From: Micromussa lordhowensis
Lineage: Eukaryota; Cnidaria; Anthozoa; Scleractinia; Lobophylliidae
Assembly: GCA_964020085.1 (NCBI GenBank)
Contig: OZ026603.1
Coordinates: forward strand, 9,229,926 to 9,293,925
DNA: 64,000 nucleotides
Direction of reading: 5' to 3'
This document shows positions 34,901 to 46,900 of the stretch, piece by piece. The position numbers and the translations under genes were made by a program. Position 1 is the stretch's first letter. The number at the start of each line of letters is the position of its first letter. Below the pieces are notes generated by a model, which saw only the letters and a list, made by a program, of their open reading frames with translations, was not told the DNA's origin and made no database searches.

Positions 34901-37900
34901 GATGTGCCCTTCTTTGAAAAACTGAAAGGCTTTCAATTTTTTATATCCTGACGTACGAATCAAAGCGTGATCGTATTTTGCTGTTTTGATGACAAGATAA
35001 TCGTACAACTGGACAAAGTTAAATGGTGGTAGCCCTCATAAGTCAGTTTCCCATGCACAATCTGCTGCTTCGGCCACAAGGCTCTCATAAGTGATATCTT
35101 GAGTAGTTTTCGCCCTACAACCAGAAGCAACAAGTAATAATCGTGCATTTTCTTGCTCAGGCGCTGCTTGAGTTGGCGTTTTTGACCTTTCAAGGAGTAC
35201 CTGACATCGTAACATTAAGTCTGCCTTCTTTCCAGTCACTGGCTGCCCCCGATCATGTAAAATTTTCTTCAGCTCTTCCACTTTGAGCTTCTTTAATGAT
35301 TCGCTTACGGGCGCAGCAGGAACTTCCATTGTAAAGAAAAACTGGCGAGGAAAGTAAACTTATACGCTTTGCAGATTTCACGTTGACATACAGGGTTAGT
35401 CTCGTTCTGGTGCAGAAGTTGCGCCTACAACACTAAGTTCCAGCGGTTTCTTAGAAGGAGCAGGGAATTCAAAACTGGACTATTGACCATCTAGGGAAGT
35501 TTGGTTCAAACAGACTTGCCTCACTGTGAAAACCAGCTGACTTCCTGTTGAAACTGTTAATAAAACCCCATGCAATATACATGTACATGTGTCATCAGAC
35601 TAGTGATATGTATGATCAATCATTCGTGAGCTTGAATTTTTCACATTTCAACAGCAAAGTCAAGAAATTGTCATTAAAATAGCAGCAGAAAATTTGGTTG
35701 TCAAATCATTCAATGTTTGCTGACCAGTTACCACAAGTGATGACAAAATACAATGTTTTAAAGCAAATTGTAGCACGTAACATCCAGATGCAAACAATGG
35801 TCTAGAAAGCTACTACCAAAATCGAGTTACAAGCTGAGTAGAGAACTTCACTCACAGCATCAGGCTTACAAATCCTCCAGAGTTGTACCAGTCGGCTAAA
35901 CTGACGGAACAAACCCTTAAGGGCAACTACAACCACAGCAGCTAGTATTGCCTGACAAAAGAAGTATCAAAAGAAACTTACAATAATTATCTATGATATA
36001 GCTCCAATAGTCACAAAAAAATCAAAAATCAGGCAAGCCTCCATTAGAGAGGGGTGGTAGATGATAAACGCGAGACTTTGCGAGAAGGCAACACTAGCAG
36101 TTTTCTTTGCAAGCCAGAGACACATTGCTTTTTAAATTGCATGACCAAGACTTCAAGGTGTTTTAAGGTGGCTCAAAACAGTATCCAGTACTTTCCGAGA
36201 CTTAAGATGGGTCATCATGAACACTCTTTATCAGTTAATGCTACAATTATGGTATCCAAAACCTGCCCAATTATTGGTAAACACATTGGTATCATTTTCA
36301 TAATGTAATAGGTTACCATAGCAACAGTATAATTTATTGAAAACATCATTCATTAGAGCTTTAAGGGCTTATCATTTAACACGGCATGCTGAAATGTCTT
36401 TATAATTATTATTACATTTTAATAAGTGAGATAAGATGCAACTTTTGGCAACTCTTAAAAACTTCTGTACATGTGGTTCAGAGCCACCTTAAATAACCCT
36501 AACCCCAGCCCTAACCCCCCACCCCCCAACCCCCAAACTTAAGAGCACACAGTGAGAATACACTAACCTTGGGCAAATGGAAGAAAAGAGGAGCAATAAA
36601 CAACAGCACCAGGATAATAATGAAAACGACAGGTATGCTACAGAGCTGCCAAAGAAAAACAACATTATAGAAAAACTGCATCATGAAAATGCTCAATAAG
36701 ATGAAAATATTTATCCTAGTAGAGATACGTCTGCATCCTAGTAGAGATAAGACCGCATAACTCCTCTCGTCAAGCTCAAAATACTGTTATTCTACTTCAG
36801 TTGAGAAAGGTTTAACATGTATAAGTTTGGCTACATTGGAACCCTTCCACACACAGGCGGCCCAAGCTCTCGATGTGTGGAGTTATTATTTCTTTTTTAA
36901 AAAAAATGTTTATACAAACGTGACTTAGTTACTGCCGACATCTAGTATTACATAACAACCGAGTTTGGTTACGTGAAACATGACCTTTGCCCTGCAGCAC
37001 ATTGTGGTGTTGTGTCACAACGGTTTGAATTTATAGAGGTTTTTTGTATGGGGAAGAACGGTAATTGATATTATAGCTAAAATTGCAATAAAGATGACTT
37101 ACCTCAACGCCTTGTTGTCTTTTTTATTGTCTTCTCGCTTCTCAGCCTGATCCGAAGCCTAAGAAAGAGTAAAGGCTACACACTCGATTCTGGACTGAGC
37201 CCTGCTCAAAGCGAAAAAAAAACCACTGAAATCCAGCCAGCCACCCCAATTCCTCCGCAGAATCATAATACAGGGTTAAGCGCTCCCTTTCAGTTAAAGT
37301 CCAAGCCAAATTCATCTCCACAGCGCACGCTACAAAGCTCTGAATCAAAGAAAGCTGGCCGTCTGGACTCAGTGATCATGCTGCCGGGACCCATGGACAC
37401 ATTCGAACCCCAAACGGAATGCCGGGCTAACAAATTGACCCTGAACAGGGGAAGGGAGCGTACAAACCAGGGGTGAGATATTTTAATAATTCTCACAGAA
37501 AACCCTGTGTGCTTCCTTCCCCTCTTTCTTAGTAGAGGAAAACCAAAAAGCAATAACTCGCTTAAAAGGCTTTGGATCGGGCTGAGAAGCGAGAAGAAAA
37601 TAAAAAAGACAACAACTTACAAGGCATTGAGGTAAGTCATTTTTATTGCAAAACTACCAAAATTTCAGCTATAATGTTGATTGCCGTTCTTCCCCTTTAC
37701 AAACCCCTAAAAATTCAAACCGTAGTAACACAACACCACAATGTGCTGCAGGGCGAAGGTCATGTTTTGCGTAACCAAACTTGGTTGAACTATTTACCGG
37801 TAATAGTAGATGTCGGTGGTAACTAAGTCATGTTCGCATAAACATTTTTTTAAAAAAGAAATAGTAACTCCACACATCAAAAGCTTTGGGTCGCCTGTGT

Positions 37901-40900
37901 TCCACACAGCCATGCAAGATTTGGAGTTGGTTTGCAATATGTGGAACCTCAAATTTTGCCTACAAGAGATTTGGACTGCAAATAACTTTAAAACTTGTTA
38001 GCATTATTCTGAAGATCTATAAGAAGTGAACATGAAACTTTGTTTGATAAAAGTTTGGCTGTGTTTTGAAAACAAAATGTTCTGCTCTATAGCCTAGTCA
38101 TTGTACACTTGAAAAATAAAGCACAACCATAATATTATTGGTCTCATAATACATCTAATATTATCATACTCTGTACCATAGTTTTAAGCCGTGTTCACAC
38201 TAAATGCTAATTATATTCAACTGAATTACGATTCAACGTATTATACTCCATTCGATTTTATTCAATTATGGTTCTGTTCACATCTGCGAAAATTCAAATA
38301 AACTAGGCAGGGTAACCTCGCAATCTAAAGTTGAAAACAAAATGGCGCCCTATCGAACAGCTGCCATGATATTCACCACAATACTTGATTTGGAGGCCAG
38401 GAGAAAGGCAAAGGAAACTTCGAAGGCTAGAAGAAGAAAAATACGCTGTCTGAAACAGCAACAATGGATGAGACAAACCACCACGTGTCCGCCATTTTGT
38501 TCAATCATGCACTGTAATTACTTCAAACAACCCCCTTTGGGTTGTTTGAAGTAATTGTAATCCAATTGTAATCAAGGACTGTAATTAGTTGATGTGAACC
38601 CATTTCATATTTAATTCGATTATAATTCGATCACAATCGAGGCCTAATGTGAACACGGCTTTAGACAGTATAACCATGTCAGTTTGAGAATCCAAGCTTT
38701 ATGCAAGAACATGTTCAACTTGATGATTCTTCTTACTGTACTCTCATCACATGTTAACTTAACAATACTTATACTTAATACACTGTAAGACAAAATTGGG
38801 TGTTGACCACTAACTTCTTGGATTAAAAATCTTGAACTGGCACAGCTGCTTACCTGTGTTCTTGCGATACTTTCTTGAATGACAGATCTCGAGAGTGAGC
38901 CACTCACAGGAAAACAAGAAAAGAATGACCCAAAGATATTTGCTGATCCACAGGCAATTAGCTCCTAGGGAAATAAAACCCATGTAAATGAGTGATCAGA
39001 CAACTGCATTTAAAACTCTAACCTACATGATAAGTTTTGATAGATTCCTTTCTATGTTGCAAACACAGCTAAAGAAGAGTTCTGCACTCTAGAGGGTAAT
39101 GTACATGCAGGTTATAGCTCTGGCATGGATCATAGTGTTGTGCTCTACTTAGCCCAAAATTATGCTCTCACAGGGCCTCTCCCTGACAAGTGGGTCCTTT
39201 CATGTAGTGGGACATTTAGTGACGGTTACGTGATATACCGTATAGTCTCAGAAACCGGTCGGAACCGGTCTGAAAGAAACACATGTTGTCGAAGGTCGTC
39301 GAGGTTAAGTTGTTCACTGTTGTCTATGCTCGGCGTAAATAAACCTCAAGAGTGTTGTGTTTACTTGCCTTGAACCTCGTCCCGGTCCGTCTACAAATGG
39401 TGGAGAGCCCGTTTTAAATATGCCTGCTACTATCGAGGAAATTCAAGGCGTCGTTGCTGGGTTAAGCGAAGTTGTCAAGGGATTAGTTGGCGCCATTCAA
39501 GGCGTTCACACTGCACAAACAACCGGGTCGCAGGCTACTCTGCCTGGAAATCCTGCTGTTCCTTCTACAGGCGTAGCCAGCCTTCGCCTACCAACACTCC
39601 AGTTACCTACGTTTCGTCAGGATACGAAAGTTCAGGATGATATTACCGATTTTCTCGATCGCTTTCACGAACAGACAGCTCAATTTCCTGTCACTGTTCG
39701 CTTGTTGCTCCTTGAGCAGCAATGTATTGGTGAGTGGCCATGTTCAGTGCTGTCGTTTTGCCGTGGCACCGAAGGATTCGCTGAGAAAACCCCAGAAGAG
39801 CAGTTGGATTGTTTCGTCACGAGTTTACGCAAAGAATTTCAAGAACCCGCCGACTCGAAATGCCGCCGCCTGGCCTCTGAATTGAGCGCCATGAAACAAG
39901 ATCCTTTGGAATCTGTCAATGAATTTGCTTTCAAATACAAGAACATCCTTCACAAACTCGACAAACTGGGCGAAAGTCTCAATAAATCCTGTCCTACGTA
40001 TGTAACTTCACAGTTTATTTCCAAGCTACAACCGCATATCGCTCGTCCTCTGGTTCTTCAAGCGCACAATGTAGCTCAGCTCGAAAAAGCTATCGAAGCC
40101 GCTCTTCGCATCGAGCATTCATTCATTACTAACGAGTCGCCTACACCTTCCCACGAAGATTCTTCGTCGACATCAACTGTTTCTCATGAAATTCCACAGC
40201 GTACAGCCCTTGTCAGCAGCACTTCTGAGCTATTTCGCGGCGACAATCGGTCTTATCAGGAGCAAAGATCTTGTTGGCTCTGCGGTCAGACACAACACTC
40301 AGCTCGTGACTGTCCTTGACGTCCACCGAAGAAGAAGAAGAAGCCGCCAGAAATATGCCGAAACTTTAACAGACTTCTCTCTGCGAACTGCGAGCAAGCA
40401 AATAACAAGTGTTCAGCTGGAAGACTTCACAAATGTTTTCAGTGTCACAAATGGGGATGCAAAGCTCTGCGTCACAAAAACGCGCCACCTCAGTCTCTAA
40501 TAGCGGGAATCCCTCCCTCCAGCGAACCCTCTGATGTTGAACTACTAACCACCACTCAGCAACAAACCGTATTTGGCTTACCAGCTGTCACCAACCCTGG
40601 TGGTACACTCAAAGAGCGCCATATTCTCTGGACTCCTGTTGTCTCTGCTGGAGAGAAGCTTCCTTTACCTCTTGACAGTTGCTGTTCAGTGTCTCTTGTT
40701 AGCCGTTCCCACGCTGACCTTGTTGCCTCTAAGCGTCCTCAGTTGAAGTATCAGTCACTAGAAAAACCAGTTGCTATCTCTGTTGCCGATGCAAAGGCGC
40801 AGCTGCAAGCTGTCGGTACAATGGAAATACCCATACAGTGGAACAATGGCACAGAAACAATATTTCAGATGCTAGTAGTTCCTGGTCTTTCTTGGCCCAT

Positions 40901-43900
40901 TCTTTTCGGGGAGAACCATTTGCACTCTACACAGGCCTTGGTGGATCATGCTGACCCTAGTATTCACTTCCGACATCCTAGCATGTCCTTTAAAATCACC
41001 TGTTCTCTTCAGAATCCTCTTCCAGAAGTGTCTCATCGTGGTAACGATACCCATGCAGGCGTCACCTGTCTACTTACAGGAGCTCCAGTCCCAGGCCATT
41101 TACCAGGACCTTCAAAACTGAATCGTGGACTGAACTTTGTGTCTGTTTACCTCACCCTGGGTACGTCGCTACTGTCACTCTCCCACTCAGATCTATGGGT
41201 CCACGGTCAAGAAATTCAGCCTGGTGTTAGAGTTTTAAGTGGTCCATTTCACATGAAAGCCGCCACTGATCATCATCTTCCTGATATTTCCTGCCATGCA
41301 TCAGTCTGTGACCTCACATCAAGTTCTTCTGATACCATTAGTGAACATGTCATCTCTGGCTTTCAGTCCCTGTATACCACTACCCTAGCAGTTGAGTGCA
41401 AACGTAAACAAACAGATATCTCACAGAATGTTATTCTTGGACATCTGCGACCAATTCAGGATGAAGACTTGCAAGTTTATGAAGACGCCGCGGAGAATAC
41501 TGCAAACATTCTTTCAGAAAGCTGGATGTGCTGGGCGAATGGACAGGCAGCCTTATCACCTCCTGCTGTACCACATCCTCCAGCAACATCCATATCTTCA
41601 AGCCAAACATACAAGATCTCAGAGCAACAAAAAGAATTGGCAGCAGCGGGACTTGACTCCTCAGTTCTTTCTCCCTTCACTGAGAACTTGTCTGAATTTA
41701 ATGAACATGACAATGAATTTGTTCCCTCTACAACCACACCACTGGAGCCTTTCTCAGAGGAATATCATCAAGCCCTTATCAAAGCATTGGCACTTGATTC
41801 TCCAAAGTATGCGCATGTGGATAAGGGCATTCTTCATGAGTTTGAACTACTTCTGCGCAAGTATCCAACAGCCTTTCTACTTTCCGGCTCTCCCCTTGGT
41901 GAGATACATGGCTTTGAACATCACATTGAAACTGAAGATGCTCTACCAGTCTACAAGCATCCCTACCGCAAAAGTCTTGAAGAGCTGCTTGCTATCAAGA
42001 ACGAAATACAGCGCATGCTCAAGATGAAAATAATCCAGCCAAGTAAATCTGAATGGGGCGCACCCTGCATCCTTGTCCGTAAACCTCTTGAAAATGGGAT
42101 TCACCAACCACCGCCGCCAACCACCGATTCGTTGTTGACTATAGAGGTCTGAACAGTGTTACTAAGGGTGATGGCTACCCTATTCCTTCCATTGCTAGTA
42201 TTCTTGATTCAATTTCCATGGGTAAAGTCTTCGGTCATTGTGATCTTGCTAGTGGATATTGGCAAATTCCGCTTCGCTCCCAAGATCGCCACAAAAGTGC
42301 CTTTTGTACTCACGTTGGTCTTTATGAATTTCTACGGTTACCATTCGGACTAAAAACAGCTCCTAACACTTTCCAAAGGATCCTGAACACTGTGTTCGCA
42401 GACTATTTACATCAGTGGTTAACCGTGTATGTTGATGACATCGTCATGTGGGCACAAACACACCATGATGCTCTACAGTGCTATGAACTGCTGTTTGCTC
42501 GAGCTGTTAAAGTGGGGATACAGTTCAAGCCTACAAAATGCACCTTCTTTGCCAAGGAACTCCAAGTCCTAGGACACACCATCACTGAACATGGGAGAAA
42601 ACCAAATTCCAAAGGTGTTGAAGCAATTACCAGCATGGAACCACCTTCAAATACCACTAGCCTTAAGAGGTTCTTGGGTCTCTGCAACTTCTTTCGTGAC
42701 TACATTCCAAACATGCCATCTCACACTCAGCACCTTCGTCAGTTATTGAAAAAGGACATGCCCTTTCAATGGACACCTAGCCACACCAAGGAATTTGAGG
42801 ACTTGAAAAGTGCGGTTACTAGCCCAAATGTCATGCTTTTTCATCCCGACTGGAATTCTCCATTCGAACTGCACATTGATGCCAGTAAACTAGGCTGTGT
42901 TGCTATGCTTGCACAGTGTAAAGATAACCAGCTCCGACCTGTCAGATTTGCGTCAAGAGCCTTCAGTCCTGCAGAATCCCGATGGCACACACTGCAGCAA
43001 GAGTTGTTTGCTGTAAAGTGGGGCCTAGAACATTTTCGTCCTTACATTCTTGGCAGTCGAATCAAAGTCATTACTGATCATGCAAATCTCAAATGGCTTA
43101 CCTCCCTAGCACCTCAGCAAGCTAAACTGGCACGGTGGTGTATGTCAATGGCAGAATTTGACTTCTTCATTGAGCACCGTCCTGGCGCAAACAATGTTGT
43201 TCCGGATGACTTAAGTCGCCAGCCTATGTTAGACTTACCTATTGTTGAAGACTCCTGCTCGCCTGAAGAGGGTGTTACCTCTTTTCTTGTACTCGCATTG
43301 TCTGCAGATGTTCCACATCATACTCCTTCTCTGGTATCCGAGACCTTAAATGGAACTTTTGCTTATTTACGTCATGTTTGCCTTCTCACTCACACCACAG
43401 TTCACCCTGCAGCATCAAACCCAGTTGAACTCGAAACCACAAAGGTAGATCCAGTCGAGACCACTTCCAAGAGCGACTATTTGCAAGCCCTACCTGGACT
43501 TAACCTTCGTCGTTCCCAATTTGCAGAACAACAACAAAAGGATTACTGGTGTAGCCTCGCATTTAATCTCCTCTCCTCAGGAGATAGCAAAGCAAATATG
43601 TCAAGGATACCACGGAAACATTTACACTGGGCTCAACATTTCTCAAAACGCGCAGCTGTAATCGATGGTGTCCTTATGTATCGTGACGAGCTCATGGATA
43701 ATCCAAATCACTATCGCTATGTCGTACCAGATGACATCCAGTTACGTCGACATTTGTTGCGAGCCTATCATGGCTCTCCTTTGGCTATGCATAGAGGTAG
43801 AGAAGCTACCTATGAGTCATTGTCCAATGACTTTTACTGGAAGAACATGTCGAAACGTACGGAATTGGATACGCAGATGATCAGCGTCATGGCCCCATGC

Positions 43901-46900
43901 AGGTTTGTCTCTACGAACATCCGTTTCACACCTTGGGCATTGATTATGTGGGCGAACTTCCAGTGTCACCGAACGGAAACAAGTGGATTTTAACAGCAGT
44001 TTGTCCCTACTCAAACTTTCTCCGAGCTATACCTGTTCCAGATAAACGCGCTACTACAGCCGCCCGTGCCTTGTATGACCATGTATTCTTGGAATTTGGA
44101 TTCCCTGCTGTACTTCAAAGTGATCAAGGTGGTGAATGGACAAATGCATTGCTCAAAGAACTGACTACATTACTATCCATAGAACATGTTTTTACCACAA
44201 GCTACCGCCCTCGTCTTAATGGTTCTACTGAACGTGTACACCGATGGTTAAACTCTGCAATAGGCATTTATTGTGAAAAAAATCAACAGCTATGGGAAGA
44301 TTTCTTACAACCTGCAACCTATGCCCATAACACTTCCCCAATACCTGGAACAGATCATGTAACTCCCTTCTTTCTGGTGATTGGAAGACATGCTCCTTCT
44401 CCAGAGGTTCTCTCATTTGACATGCCACCTGCACCTCTCTCCCAATCGTCATATGCAAAAGCACTCGTCCAACGAGCAAATGAAGCACGTAAATCCTTTG
44501 GTAGGATCAAAGCAGATCTAAAAAGAACCCAGCGAGAGTATTATGACATCAACTCGAGAGATCTCCATGTACCTGATGGAAAACGAGTTTATGTTCGCCT
44601 TCCTCCTCCGAGTTCAACAGAAAAAGGAGCTGCTACCCGCTTTATCAGAAGATACGATGGTCCTTTCCTAGTTGTTGCTCATGTTCATGGACGTCAGGAT
44701 TTGCTACAGTTAAGACATTTAACAACAGGCAAGGAACTTAGAGCAGTGAACATTGAAAAAATTGTTGTAGTTCCTGATGGTGATCCATGTGCAGACATCC
44801 GCCCGGATACTGAGCAAGAACAGTCCTTACAGGATGCCACACCCTCATTGCAGGAACATAATGTCGTTCAACCTCAGTCTATTGTATTAAGTCCAGATTT
44901 AAACAAAGTCGCACTTTCATTTGGACAATATCTTTGCTCATTGTCAAAACCTCAGTGTTACGCTTCCGAAGCATGTAAAGCAGTTTACCAACGTTTACCA
45001 GATGCTAGAGACATTCTTAACCGACATGGAAAACTGAAAGGACTTGTCACCAAATGCCCTTTCTTATCCCTGAAAGGTGGACCTCATGGGGGTACTTACC
45101 TCCTTGTCTTAGATGTCAAGATGTTTCAAGAACTGAACAAGTAAACCCTCCAAGAAGGGGTGGACTCATGAGCGAACGTTTAATTTCTCTTTTCGTTTAG
45201 ATTATTACGCGGATCATTTGTTTCTGTTGTTCCAGTTACTAACTTAAAACCCAAGAAGGGGTGGACTGTAGTGGGACATTTAGTGACGGTTACGTGATAT
45301 ACCGTATAGTCTCAGAAACCGGTTGGAACCGGTCTGAAAGAAACACATGTTGTCGAAGGTCGTCGAGGTTAAGTTGTTCACTGTTGTCTATGCTCGGCGT
45401 AAATAAACCTCAAGAGTGTTGTGTTTACTTGCCTTGAACCTCGTCCCGGTCCGTCTACATTCAGAGGCGGGGGGGGGGGGGGGGGACCTGTGATGTACTA
45501 CATGACATTGTATAATTAATTCTTTCTTGGCAAAAAAAAGCAGTCTGCCTGGATGCTTCATGAATGTCACAGGAACTGTGATAACAGCATCCTCTTAGCA
45601 GATCTTCACTATCACCTTCACATAATCATTAAATGTTTACTAGTATGTACACTCTGTCAAGTAGGGACACTCTAGACCTTCCCTAGTGTCCACTTTATTG
45701 AGTTTAGACTTGAGCTCAATATAGGGCCCACTGAATAGGTGTTCATTGTAAAGAAAAATATAAGACATCAATACCTGTTTGCTATTCAATCAAGCACCCA
45801 CTTAATAAGGGGACACAGTAACAGGGCTTCTGATAGGCCACAGAAAAAAAGTCAAATTCGTGGGATTTTCAGAGACAAATTTGCAGAAAAAACTGCCAAT
45901 TTCGCAGGAAATTTGCTGATTTTCGGTGCAAATTTGCAGAAAGAGATTGGTAAAAAACGGCCTATTTCGTAGGAATTTCCTGGGCAAATTTCACTGGAAA
46001 GTGATCAGTTTTGCACTGATTTAACAAATGTTTTAACTAAAAAAGACGGCAATTTTGCCATTTTTTGGAAACAATGAGTGTTAGCCTATGCAATAACAAC
46101 AGCAACAGAATCACCAACTACTTGTAAGTGTTGCCTTTGTAAAACCAGTGATTTTGCAGGAAAATTTGAACAACTTGTTTGGACTATGGTATGTGTTTTT
46201 GGATGTTGTTTACTCGTTGCAGTGATATAGTTTTACGATAAATTTGTAAATTTACAGCAAGTAAGCAGCCCCAACAGCCAAGGTAAGTATCACATATGTT
46301 GAACTGACCTGTGATTTGGTATGATTTCTAGTGAATTTTGTGATATTTTGCATGTCTTTTATACACGTAATTCCGTGGGATTTCGTGGATTCACTTGACA
46401 TTAGCGGCTCCATGACTGCACAAAATATCAGAAGCCCTGTAGTAATGTGTTGTAATAATATTGTTTATCAACTAGTAGTAATCAAAGATTCTGAGATTGA
46501 GTTTGATGCCATCACTTTAATATATATACCTAAAGGGTTTCACTAACTGACTTTCAACCTGTCTATTGCTAAAAATCAACATTTTTCATCAACAACAGAG
46601 TTTTTACAGACAGATCACAGGCGGCCCAGACAGGCTGCTAGTGAAATTAATTTATAAACAACAGAGCCGAATATGTATGTGAAGTTACAAGCAAAATTAA
46701 CTGCAAAGGAGTCAAAATATTTATCAAATAATTCAAAATAAATGTTGGTTTGCCCTAATACATTTGTCTATTTCTTTGTCCTGGTCAATATCTGGTCTAT
46801 TTTACTGCATTTTCTCAGTTAGTTTGCTTGCCATCATGGCTGCGTGGCAGCTATTATCTTAAAATTATATTAAGGGTCCAAAGAGTGTTTAAAAATCGAA

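Larger units (their letters stand above)
30229..35475. mobile_element. ISL2EU-type DNA transposon (decayed), with THAP/DDE and YqaJ genes
   Basis: The terminal inverted repeats are about 85 bp: AGTTTYGAATTCCC-GCTCC, then a long shared block (ccttctaagaaaccgctgg … acttagtgttgtaggcgc) to about 30315 on the left. The mirror block is at about 35391-35475. Inside, a THAP-plus-DDE transposase is on the + strand and a SAP/SWIM/YqaJ protein on the - strand, converging. This pairing of a THAP/PIF-like transposase with a YqaJ nuclease is known for ISL2EU, in the PIF/Harbinger/ISL2EU/Spy group. Both genes are broken, and a LINE tail sits between them. It is inserted in the SLC26 intron between exons 35951-35856 and 30078-29972. 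The 2-bp target duplication could not be fixed. Confidence 0.82.
39203..45459 (+). mobile_element. Gypsy-type LTR retrotransposon, young but damaged
   Basis: It has 193-bp LTRs with TGTAG...CTACA ends, a 4-bp target duplication TTCA (39199-39202 and 45460-45463), a primer-binding region TGGTGGAGAGCCCG just after the left LTR, and a polypurine tract AAGAAGGGGTGGAC just before the right LTR. The order gag, protease, RT, RNase H, integrase marks it as Gypsy (Ty3). The LTRs differ at a single base that I can see, so insertion is recent. It lies in an SLC26 intron in the opposite orientation to that gene. Confidence 0.93.

Noticed and set aside
37290..37553. Minus-strand frame inside the 36852 element as a gene
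   Set aside because: No recognised domain and it lies wholly in the unpaired centre of a non-autonomous element.
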